From an uncultured Actinomycetes bacterium (GTDB lineage: Bacteria; Actinomycetota; Actinomycetes; Nanopelagicales; Nanopelagicaceae), in assembly GCA_903932695.1 (NCBI GenBank), contig CAIZGZ010000138.1:1-12582 (forward strand): a stretch of 12,582 bases of DNA. The letters run 5' to 3'. The notes below the pieces were generated by a model. The model was given only the letters and a program-made list of their open reading frames with translations, ran no database searches and had not been told where the DNA came from. The position numbers were made by a program, and so were the translations under genes. The number at the start of each line of letters is the position of its first letter. The first letter of the stretch is position 1. This document shows, piece after piece, positions 6,257 to 12,582 of this stretch.

Positions 6257-7659
6257 TTTGACTCTTCATCAGAGTTTGAGGCCTCAGCTAACGCATCGAC
6301 GATCACAGGTGCGAGTGAACTCACATCTCCGGCACCGAGCGTAATAATGAGATCACCGGGCTTCGCAGAAGAGACAACACGATTGACGGTCTCCACCATC
6401 GATGGCTCATAACTGACCTGTGCTGGCGACATCTCTCGCGAAATGAGAAGTGAACTGATACCAGGAATCGGAGCTTCGCTTGCAGCATAAATTTCCAGAA
6501 TGTAAGTGTGATCAGCCAACCCCAATGCGGTTGCAAATTGAGTTGCAAAGGCTTGGGTACGCGAATAGCGATGTGGTTGAAAGATCACAATGACGCGACC
6601 GGCACCAACATATCTACGAGCAGTCTTAAGCACTACCTCGATCTCGGTTGGGTGGTGGCCATAATCATCGATGACTTCGATACCGTTGACCTTGCCCTTA
6701 TGTTCAAAGCGACGGCGCGAGCCGGTGAAACGTTTTAATCCATCGAGCATATCTTCGGCGCTCACACCAAGTGCGATTCCGGCAGCTAACGCTGCGGTTG
6801 CATTGAGAACATTGTGCTTGCCAGGCACGACGAGTTGGAGCTCTGGCAACAAGGTTCCGTTCTTACTGACTCGAGCGAAACTTGTATCTGGCTCAAGCGC
6901 GATCCGAGAGATCTGGAAATCTGCTTCACCTTCACCGTAGGTATAGATGGTGATATCCGAACGAGTAATCGATGCAAGCAGTCGAGCAACGCCTGGATCA
7001 TCGATGCAGGCAACCAGAAAACCACCGGGTGCAATGGTCGCCACAAAGTCTAGAAAAATTTGATCGATCTGTGCAAGCGTGGCGAAATGATCCACATGGT
7101 CGAGTTCAATATTGGTAATGATCGCACCCAATGGGTGATAGACCGTAAATGATCCATCGGATTCATCGGCCTCTGCCACAAAGATCGAACCACTTCCGCG
7201 GTGCGCATTTACACCAGAACTATTGATCATCCCGCCGATCGCAAATGATGGATCTTTACCAGCAACTTGGAGAGCTACCGTAAGCATCGACGTCGTTGTC
7301 GTTTTTCCGTGGGTTCCGGCAACCGCGACGGATTCTTTACCCGCCATTAACATCGCTAGCGCTTGTGCTCGGAAAATTATGTGAATACCTAGATCACGAG
7401 CAGCGGCTAACTCGGGATTGCTCTCGCTGATCGCCCCAGATGCAACGACCAGATGCGCACCAACGACATGGCTAGCGTCTTGGCCGATAAATACCTGTGC
7501 GCCAAGCCCCGCGAGAGAATCGATCGCAGCACTTCCCTTTGCATCTGAGCCGGTGACTAAGACTCCTTCAGCCAGCATGATTCGCGCGATGCCGCTCATG
7601 CCCGATCCGCCAATACCGATAAAGTGAACTTTCTTGCCAATGAGTGAAGTCAGAGTCAT
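6253..7659 (-). CDS. murC: UDP-N-acetylmuramate--L-alanine ligase MurC
   Basis: Cytoplasmic ATP-dependent ligase that adds L-alanine to UDP-MurNAc, the first step of stem peptide assembly. Its 468 residues show all three Mur ligase domains: the UDP-binding G-I-G-G-S-G-M-S-G (15-23), the ATP loop G-T-H-G-K-T-T-T (115-122), E-A-D-E-S-D-G-S-F (163-171), N-I-E-L-D-H-V-D-H-F (183-192), V-P-G-K-H-N-V-L-N-A (278-287), D-D-Y-G-H-H-P-T-E (331-339) and F-Q-P-H-R-Y-S-R (360-367). The H-H-P-T motif and the dinucleotide-like N-terminus separate MurC from MurD/E/F. The ATG overlaps the murG stop as ATGA (7656-7659), with AAGGGGAG just upstream, implying translational coupling. Length and motifs are complete, so it should be active. 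Confidence 0.98.
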   Translation of the reverse strand: MTLTSLIGKKVHFIGIGGSGMSGIARIMLAEGVLVTGSDAKGSAAIDSLAGLGAQVFIGQDASHVVGAHLVVASGAISESNPELAAARDLGIHIIFRAQALAMLMAGKESVAVAGTHGKTTTTSMLTVALQVAGKDPSFAIGGMINSSGVNAHRGSGSIFVAEADESDGSFTVYHPLGAIITNIELDHVDHFATLAQIDQIFLDFVATIAPGGFLVACIDDPGVARLLASITRSDITIYTYGEGEADFQISRIALEPDTSFARVSKNGTLLPELQLVVPGKHNVLNATAALAAGIALGVSAEDMLDGLKRFTGSRRRFEHKGKVNGIEVIDDYGHHPTEIEVVLKTARRYVGAGRVIVIFQPHRYSRTQAFATQFATALGLADHTYILEIYAASEAPIPGISSLLISREMSPAQVSYEPSMVETVNRVVSSAKPGDLIITLGAGDVSSLAPVIVDALAEASNSDEESN

Positions 7660-8756
7660 GAGCTCCCCTTCTTCTTGGCTGTTATCAATTCAATGGCCCT
7701 TTGGCCGATTTGGGCTGCGGCATCTACTGGAAACTCGATCCGCTTACCTGAACTTCGGTATTCGTCAGCGCTTGTGAGCCATCGTGCTAACGATGCCTTT
7801 ATCGTCTCTGCGGAGAACTCTACATTGGGAACAATCTCTCCCCCGCCTTGGGTGGTGACGATCTCAGCGTTAAATCTCTGTTCGCCATTGCCAATATCTA
7901 GTGGAATATAGATGCTGTAGATACCCAGTAGCCCAGTTTCGGTAGTCGTCACCGCTCCGCTTCGTGCGATGACTACATCCGCAGCGCCATAGGCCTTAGC
8001 CATCTGATCGATATAAGGCACTGGGTGATAACCGGGACGGGCAGATGGAAGTTCATTGTTGCCGCCTACTGCATGGATCACTTGAATTCCTTGCGCCAGA
8101 ATAAATTCAAGTGAATTGGCGATCGCTTGATTGAATCGAAGCGAGCCGAGTGATCCGCCAAAGACTAAGAGCGTCGGAGCAGCTGGATCTAAGCCAAGTT
8201 CACTGCGAGCCGCTTCACGAAAAGCGCGACGCTGATCGGCAGTCAGCCCCGCTAGCGTCACAATTTCAGAGCGCAGCGGAATGCCAACCACGTTATTGGA
8301 TTTTTCCTGAACACTGCTCGTTCCGAATGCGCGAAGTACTTCGCCACCCAGCGCTGCACCAAGTCGATTCGCCATTCCAGCTTTGGCATTTGCTTCATGA
8401 ATGAGAAATGGAATACCAAGCGTCTTTGCCACGCTATACGCAGGTGCGCAGACATATCCACCGAACCCAATAACCAAGGCAGAGCCACGAATGATGCTCC
8501 GTACCTGCAAGAGACTCGAGCCAAAGCGAACCGGCCACGTAAGCGCCGATGCGCTGAGCGTGCGGGGGAAGGCCGCCTTCGTGATTGTCACCAGTGGAAA
8601 TCCAGCAGCAGGAACAAGCCTGTTCTCAACTCCGGTCGCAGTGCCAAGAAAGAGCAACTCGGTCTCAGGCGCGTGTTCGCGAATCCAGCGCGCTACCGCT
8701 AACGCAGGTTCGACGTGTCCAGCGGTGCCGGCACCGGCAAGAATGATCTTAGGCAT
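7656..8756 (-). CDS. murG: UDP-N-acetylglucosamine--lipid I N-acetylglucosaminyltransferase MurG
   Basis: Peripheral membrane GT-B glycosyltransferase that converts lipid I to lipid II on the cytoplasmic face. Markers are the first glycine loop G-A-G-T-A-G-H-V-E-P-A (the actinobacterial form), V-I-G-F-G-G-Y, H-E-A-N-A-K-A-G-M-A-N-R, the second loop G-G-S-L-G-S-L-R-F-N-Q, and the UDP-GlcNAc-binding region R-S-G-A-V-T-T-T-E with L-D-I-G-N-G-E-Q-R-F-N-A. I chose the ATG at 8756 (M-P-K-I-I-L, 366 residues) because it puts the Rossmann strand right at the N-terminus and overlaps the ftsW stop by eight bases. A GTG at 8765 would add three residues (M-V-T); neither has a convincing Shine-Dalgarno sequence. 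The downstream end overlaps murC. Confidence 0.97.
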   Translation of the reverse strand: MPKIILAGAGTAGHVEPALAVARWIREHAPETELLFLGTATGVENRLVPAAGFPLVTITKAAFPRTLSASALTWPVRFGSSLLQVRSIIRGSALVIGFGGYVCAPAYSVAKTLGIPFLIHEANAKAGMANRLGAALGGEVLRAFGTSSVQEKSNNVVGIPLRSEIVTLAGLTADQRRAFREAARSELGLDPAAPTLLVFGGSLGSLRFNQAIANSLEFILAQGIQVIHAVGGNNELPSARPGYHPVPYIDQMAKAYGAADVVIARSGAVTTTETGLLGIYSIYIPLDIGNGEQRFNAEIVTTQGGGEIVPNVEFSAETIKASLARWLTSADEYRSSGKRIEFPVDAAAQIGQRAIELITAKKKGSS

Positions 8757-9978
8757 CGTGACCACTGCCTACAGCTGTTTTACGAGCCCGCTTTGCAATA
8801 CGAATCTCGCGCAAATATGCCTTGACCGATGGATTTTTGCGGGCGACATTGAGTACAAAACCAACCCCAAGGAAGTCTGCAATCAGCGACGAACCGCCGT
8901 AACTCACAAAGGGCAATGTAACTCCGACAACCGGAAGTACGCCGATAGATGATCCGACATTAATAATGACCTGCATTAAAAACCAGGTAGCAATACCGCA
9001 ACATGCATAGCGATCAAAGAGATCGGGAGTCGACATCGCTGTTCGATAGATTGCATAGATCAGTGCGGCATAGAGACAGAGCACAACCAGAGTTCCAAAG
9101 AGTCCGAGCTCATCTCCCAAGACCGAGAAGATAAAGTCGGTGTGGGCTTCAGAGAGATTTCCCCATTTTTGGCGGCTAGCGCCAAGCCCCTCCCCGAATA
9201 GACCTCCACTGGCGAGTCCCATCACTGAGTGGGCTGGCTGCCAACCCGCTAACTTGTAAACAGCTGGCGCAAATGGATCAAACAGTGCAGTGAAGCGATG
9301 TAATCGATAAGGCGCGGCAACAACTAAGACGCCGACCATGCCAATTGCCGCTCCACCAATCCACAAGAAGTGTCGAATGGGTAGCCCCGAGAGGAAGAGC
9401 ATCCCGCCGGTAATTCCGAGAATGATGGTGGTCGTACCCAGGTCTCCACCCCAATAAATTAATGCGATAGCGGGGAGTATTCCGGCAAGGAGAAATGAAA
9501 TATGACGAATTGCGGATTTTTCAATGATCGTCTCTTCATATTTTTTTAAGGTAGCAGCAGCCCAGATAATCAGACCAAACTTTGAAAACTCACTTGGTTG
9601 CATCGTGAGCGAGCCGATGTGAATCCAGTTGGTATTTCCGTTCACCGTCAATTTAATTCCAGGCACGTGGGGTAAGCAGAGCGCACCTAGACTCAAGATC
9701 AGCGCCACACGAGTGAACTTCTCCCAATTCTCACTCTTCCATCGGGAGCCGATATAGGCGATGGCTAGTGAGATCAGAAAGAAGATTAGTTGGCGAATGA
9801 AGATTGTGTATGTCGATCCTGATTGTTCCAGCGAAACAACGGATGAGGCGGAAAGCACCATCACTAAACCTAAGCAAGAGATCGCTGCTGTGGATCCTAA
9901 AATGAGGTAGTAAGGAGTTGTGGGCCGCTGCAAAACATTGGCGTATTGACTTCTCTTCGAGATCTCTTGGTTGCTCAT
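8749..9978 (-). CDS. ftsW: Septal peptidoglycan polymerase FtsW (SEDS family)
   Basis: Polytopic membrane glycosyltransferase that polymerises lipid II at the septum together with a class B penicillin-binding protein. Its 409 residues have around ten hydrophobic segments starting at about residue 22. SEDS landmarks are N-T-N-W-I-H-I-G-S-L-T-M-Q-P-S-E-F-S-K (115-133), W-G-G-D-L-G-T-T (176-183), E-A-H-T-D-F-I-F-S-V-L-G-D-E-L-G (277-292), which carries the putative catalytic Asp281, and L-P-F-V-S-Y-G-G-S-S-L (355-365). The position between murD and murG, with the G-E-G-L-G-A-S-R-Q-K-W-G-N-L loop, supports FtsW over RodA. The ATG overlaps the murD stop as ATGA (9975-9978). The C-terminal tail is short and basic; the long cytoplasmic tail found in mycobacterial FtsW is absent. 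Confidence 0.97.
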   Translation of the reverse strand: MSNQEISKRSQYANVLQRPTTPYYLILGSTAAISCLGLVMVLSASSVVSLEQSGSTYTIFIRQLIFFLISLAIAYIGSRWKSENWEKFTRVALILSLGALCLPHVPGIKLTVNGNTNWIHIGSLTMQPSEFSKFGLIIWAAATLKKYEETIIEKSAIRHISFLLAGILPAIALIYWGGDLGTTTIILGITGGMLFLSGLPIRHFLWIGGAAIGMVGVLVVAAPYRLHRFTALFDPFAPAVYKLAGWQPAHSVMGLASGGLFGEGLGASRQKWGNLSEAHTDFIFSVLGDELGLFGTLVVLCLYAALIYAIYRTAMSTPDLFDRYACCGIATWFLMQVIINVGSSIGVLPVVGVTLPFVSYGGSSLIADFLGVGFVLNVARKNPSVKAYLREIRIAKRARKTAVGSGHDA

Positions 9979-11354
9979 GGCACCACCAACTCTCGTACCG
10001 CTTGAGCGAAGAGATCGCCGCGCTCCTTGTAATCCTTAAACTGGTCCATCGAGGCGCACGCAGGAGCGAGCAATACGGTATCTCCCGCAGTCGCGAGCTC
10101 TTTCGCTTTGGTCACAACATCGCGCATCAAGGTGGCGCTATCACTCGTGTAATCAATGAAATAGAACGGAATCTTTGGGGCGTGCGTGGAGAGTGAGGCA
10201 GCGATAAGTTCGCGATCCTGGCCGATCAAAATTGCCGCTTTAATTCTTGGGGCGCACCGAGCAATCAATTCATCCATGCTCGCGCCTTTAGCCAATCCCC
10301 CTGCGATCCAGATAGAAGAGAGCGCCGAGAGCAGCGCGGCTTGCGCCGCATGGGTATTTGTCGCCTTGGAATCATCAATCCACGAGATTCCATCCTGCTC
10401 GGCTATCAGTTCCAGGCGATGGCGATCGAGCCGAAATTCTTGCAACCCCCGCTGGATATCTTCATGTGCAATTCCAAGCGCAAGTGCGAGACCGGCAGCA
10501 GCCATTGCATTCGAGACATTATGCGGAACTGTGGGAGTGATATCGCTGAGCTCTGCGAAGAAGTGGGCTTGCGAGCTGTCCTCATTAAAGGCGCGATCCA
10601 CCAAGAGATTTTCAACTAAACCTAACTCGCCGGGTGCTGGAGTCTCTAGTTGATAGAAGACTTTAGGCCCACCAAAAGCAGTAGCACGTAGCACGCTCTC
10701 GGGATCTTCGGCATTGATCACAGCCAAATTACTAGAACGAAGCAGCGATAACTTTGCATTTGCGTAAGCATCGAGTGAGCCATGCCAATCGATGTGGTCT
10801 GGTGCAATGTTCAAAAGCGCAGCAGCCTCGTATCTCGCCTCTGTGCTCCATTCAAGCTGAAAGGAGGAGAGTTCGAGAGCGAGGTATTGGTAAGGCTCTG
10901 CGTTCGCAACAGCGGTAATGACAGGTACGCCGACATTGCCACAGGCAATCGCGTGAATTTTATTAGCAGTGAAAATTGATTCGATCATCTGGACCGTTGT
11001 GGTCTTACCGTTAGTTCCCGTAAGCCCAACCCAGATCTGTTCTGGTGCCAACTCCAGCTTTACTCGCCACGCGAAATCAACTTCGCCGATCAGTTCTGCC
11101 CCGCTCTCGCGCAGCGCTTGAATGATTGGATGGTCGCGTTTCCAACCTGGCGAGATGATCGCCAGCGAATAATTTCGATCAATAGATGTGAGCGCGTCTG
11201 GCGCTTTCTCATCAATGAGATCCGAGGTTGCGCCGATGGAGCCAAGGAATGCTCGGACCGCACTGCCTGTTACTCCCGCACCTACCACCGCGATACTGCG
11301 ATTTTTTAGAGCGTGAAGAAAGCTCGGCGCAGCAGCAAGATCTCCTTGTGACAT
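9975..11354 (-). CDS. murD: UDP-N-acetylmuramoyl-L-alanine--D-glutamate ligase MurD
   Basis: Cytoplasmic ATP-dependent ligase that adds D-glutamate to UDP-MurNAc-L-Ala. Its 459 residues include the N-terminal V-V-G-A-G-V-T-G-S-A (23-32), the ATP loop G-T-N-G-K-T-T-T (113-120), E-L-S-S-F-Q-L-E (161-168), N-I-A-P-D-H-I-D-W-H-G (182-192), and Lys201, a likely carbamylated lysine. The domain 3 signatures are D-D-S-K-A-T-N-T-H-A (327-336) and P-A-C-A-S-M-D-Q-F-K-D-Y-K-E-R-G-D (431-447). The S-S-F-Q and D-S-K-A-T-N motifs identify MurD among the ligases. The ATG is separated from the mraY stop by one base (TAAGATG), so the two are very likely coupled. Confidence 0.98.
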   Translation of the reverse strand: MSQGDLAAAPSFLHALKNRSIAVVGAGVTGSAVRAFLGSIGATSDLIDEKAPDALTSIDRNYSLAIISPGWKRDHPIIQALRESGAELIGEVDFAWRVKLELAPEQIWVGLTGTNGKTTTVQMIESIFTANKIHAIACGNVGVPVITAVANAEPYQYLALELSSFQLEWSTEARYEAAALLNIAPDHIDWHGSLDAYANAKLSLLRSSNLAVINAEDPESVLRATAFGGPKVFYQLETPAPGELGLVENLLVDRAFNEDSSQAHFFAELSDITPTVPHNVSNAMAAAGLALALGIAHEDIQRGLQEFRLDRHRLELIAEQDGISWIDDSKATNTHAAQAALLSALSSIWIAGGLAKGASMDELIARCAPRIKAAILIGQDRELIAASLSTHAPKIPFYFIDYTSDSATLMRDVVTKAKELATAGDTVLLAPACASMDQFKDYKERGDLFAQAVRELVVP

Positions 11355-11355
11355 C

Positions 11356-12426
11356 TTATGAACTCACCCATTGGGCGTAGAAAAGCCCAAGGCCAGCAGC
11401 AACACTGAGGCCGGCGATGATCCAGAAGCGAATAACAATGGTGACTTCTCCCCAACCCAGCAGCTCGAAGTGATGCTGGAGCGGGGCCATTCTAAAGACC
11501 CGCTTACCCCCGGAGGCCTTGAAATACAGGCGTTGAATGATCACCGACATGGTGATGATGACGAAGAGCCCGCCTAGTGCGATGAGTAAAAGTTCGGTGC
11601 GAAGTGTGATTGCAAATCCAGCGATCGCGCCGCCTAGTGAGAGCGAACCGACATCGCCCATAAAAATCTTTGCTGGCGAGGTATTCCACCATAAGAAGCC
11701 AGCGCATGCTCCGGCAAATGATGCGGCGAGCACCGCAAGATCGAGAGGATCGCGAACTTGGTAACACTTAGTCAAAGCGACGGTGCTCTCTGAAAGTCCG
11801 CAACTCTGACGAAATTCCCAGACGCCGATCAAGACGAATGCGAGCAGCGTCATAATGGATGTTCCGCTGGCTAAGCCATCGAGACCATCAGTCAGGTTTA
11901 CACCGTTACTCGTCCCAAGCACAAGAAAAATTACCCAGATGACGACAACAATTGCGCCGAGCGTTAGGGAGGTGTCGCGAACCGTAGAGAGGTGGAGCGA
12001 GATTGGTGTGAGCTTAAAGCGATCTTTAAATCTCAGTCCAAAGATTGCGAAGAGGGCGGCAACGACCGCCTGACCTGTGAGCTTTTGCCAGCCGGTCAAT
12101 CCGAGTGAGCGCTGCTTAACAATCTTAAGCCAATCATCAAGAAACCCAACTGCACCTAGACCAAGAACAAGTCCGATCACCAAGAGCGCAGATGCACTGA
12201 TCTTTACTTCGTTGATGAGATGGCTTGAAAGATAGCCAGTAACCGATGCCACAATAAGAACAACTCCACCCATGGTGGGGGTGCCGCGTTTGACGTGGTG
12301 AGTTGTTGGCCCGTCATCACGAATCATCTGACCATACCCGCGCTTAGCCAAAATTCGGATAAAGACTGGGGTGAGAAATAGCGCAAGAACGGTTGAGACC
12401 GACCCTGCTAGAAGAATCTCTTTCAT
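11356..12426 (-). CDS. mraY: Phospho-N-acetylmuramoyl-pentapeptide-transferase MraY
   Basis: Integral membrane enzyme that transfers phospho-MurNAc-pentapeptide from UDP to undecaprenyl phosphate, giving lipid I. Its 356 residues have about ten transmembrane segments. Landmarks are D-D-G-P-T-T-H-H-V-K-R-G-T-P-T-M-G-G (37-54), the magnesium and catalytic aspartates in F-L-D-D-W (96-100) and N-L-T-D-G-L-D-G-L (177-185), F-M-G-D-V-G-S-L-S-L-G-G (255-266), and the cytoplasmic loop M-A-P-L-Q-H-H-F-E (313-321). The last reads Q-H-H rather than the better-known H-H-H, which I believe is a common actinobacterial form and not a defect. The ATG overlaps the murF stop as ATGA (12423-12426), and AGGTGG lies upstream. 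This gene sits between murF and murD as usual, with no insertion. Confidence 0.98.
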   Translation of the reverse strand: MKEILLAGSVSTVLALFLTPVFIRILAKRGYGQMIRDDGPTTHHVKRGTPTMGGVVLIVASVTGYLSSHLINEVKISASALLVIGLVLGLGAVGFLDDWLKIVKQRSLGLTGWQKLTGQAVVAALFAIFGLRFKDRFKLTPISLHLSTVRDTSLTLGAIVVVIWVIFLVLGTSNGVNLTDGLDGLASGTSIMTLLAFVLIGVWEFRQSCGLSESTVALTKCYQVRDPLDLAVLAASFAGACAGFLWWNTSPAKIFMGDVGSLSLGGAIAGFAITLRTELLLIALGGLFVIITMSVIIQRLYFKASGGKRVFRMAPLQHHFELLGWGEVTIVIRFWIIAGLSVAAGLGLFYAQWVSS

Positions 12427-12582
12427 TCGCTACCCACCTGCCAATTCGATAAAAACTTCTCTACTAACTCATCAAGGTGCTCTGCTCTCGAAGCCTTCAC
12501 CAGGACCACATCCCCCGCCTCCACGTTGTCAAAAAGTTCGAGCGCCGCTTCTTGAGTGAGGAGATTGTGAATCGTCATCGCC
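12423..12582 (-). CDS. murF: UDP-N-acetylmuramoyl-tripeptide--D-alanyl-D-alanine ligase MurF, C-terminal end only
   Basis: The last 52 codons of a gene whose start lies beyond the window. The frame ends at a TGA (12423-12425) that overlaps the mraY ATG. It reads ...G-D-V-V-L-V-K-A-S-R-A-E-H-L-D-E-L-V-E-K, which matches the end of MurF, where V-L-V-K-A-S-R is the most conserved stretch of the C-terminal domain. MurF adds D-Ala-D-Ala to the UDP-MurNAc tripeptide. The identification rests on this motif and on the position directly upstream of mraY, where murF sits in almost all dcw clusters. Confidence 0.9.
   Translation of the reverse strand, partial: AMTIHNLLTQEAALELFDNVEAGDVVLVKASRAEHLDELVEKFLSNWQVGSE

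Noticed and set aside
8401..8952. A 183-codon plus-strand open frame across the murG/ftsW junction.
   Set aside because: It is antisense to two well-supported essential genes with no motif and no ribosome binding site.
10186..10653. A 155-codon open frame antisense to murD.
   Set aside because: The Ser/Ala/Ile-rich product mirrors murD codons. Nothing supports it as a gene.
11466..11488. MraY has Q-H-H where E. coli has H-H-H in the cytoplasmic catalytic loop.
   Set aside because: To my knowledge the P-L-Q-H-H-F-E form is common in actinobacterial MraY, so it is not evidence of a defective or unusual enzyme.
1..12582. A search by eye for CRISPR repeats, tRNA or rRNA genes, insertion sequences, phage genes and defence or toxin genes.
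   Set aside because: Coding density is nearly complete with recognised core genes, and no direct-repeat arrays, transposase motifs or cloverleaf-like sequences were seen. There is no room for a hidden system in the remaining gaps.

Overview
This window is the distal part of a division and cell wall (dcw) gene cluster, transcribed on the minus strand, plus the 3' two thirds of an isoleucyl-tRNA synthetase gene (ileS) running convergently on the plus strand. The order in the direction of transcription is murF (3' end only), mraY, murD, ftsW, murG, murC, ftsQ, ftsZ, pgeF (yfiH/ylmD family), yggS, sepF, yggT. The run ftsZ-pgeF-yggS-sepF-yggT directly downstream of the mur/ftsW/ftsQ block, with no murB or ddl between murC and ftsQ and no ftsA before ftsZ, is the actinobacterial arrangement. 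Protein details agree: FtsZ ends in a D-V-P-D-F-M-K tail, IleRS has a KMSKH loop, and MraY reads P-L-Q-H-H-F-E. Base composition is moderate by eye (about half G+C), well below Streptomyces or Mycobacterium, which suggests a streamlined low- to moderate-GC actinobacterium such as the freshwater Nanopelagicales or Luna-type Microbacteriaceae. That lineage guess is inference only.

Layout: 1-2028 ileS 3' part (+); 2029-2050 convergent junction; 2051-4190 yggT, sepF, yggS and pgeF (-); 4199-5353 ftsZ (-); 5354-5500 the only sizeable noncoding stretch, holding a hairpin after ftsQ, a plausible promoter and a strong ribosome binding site for ftsZ; 5501-12426 ftsQ, murC, murG, ftsW, murD and mraY (-), all overlapping or 1 base apart; 12423-12582 the last 52 codons of murF (-).

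The genes form one pathway. MurC and MurD build UDP-MurNAc-L-Ala-D-Glu, and MurF finishes the pentapeptide. MraY and MurG make lipid I and lipid II at the membrane, and FtsW polymerises lipid II at the septum. FtsQ, FtsZ and SepF organise the divisome there. PgeF is thought to guard the specificity of the muropeptide ligases, YggS handles pyridoxal phosphate, and YggT is a small membrane protein habitually found beside sepF.

I found no mobile element, CRISPR array, RNA gene, toxin-antitoxin pair or defence system. This is an essentially ordinary core-genome region. The points worth a second look are regulatory (the ftsQ-ftsZ gap and a palindrome covering the yggT ribosome binding site) and organisational (no divIVA between yggT and ileS, and ileS facing the cluster).
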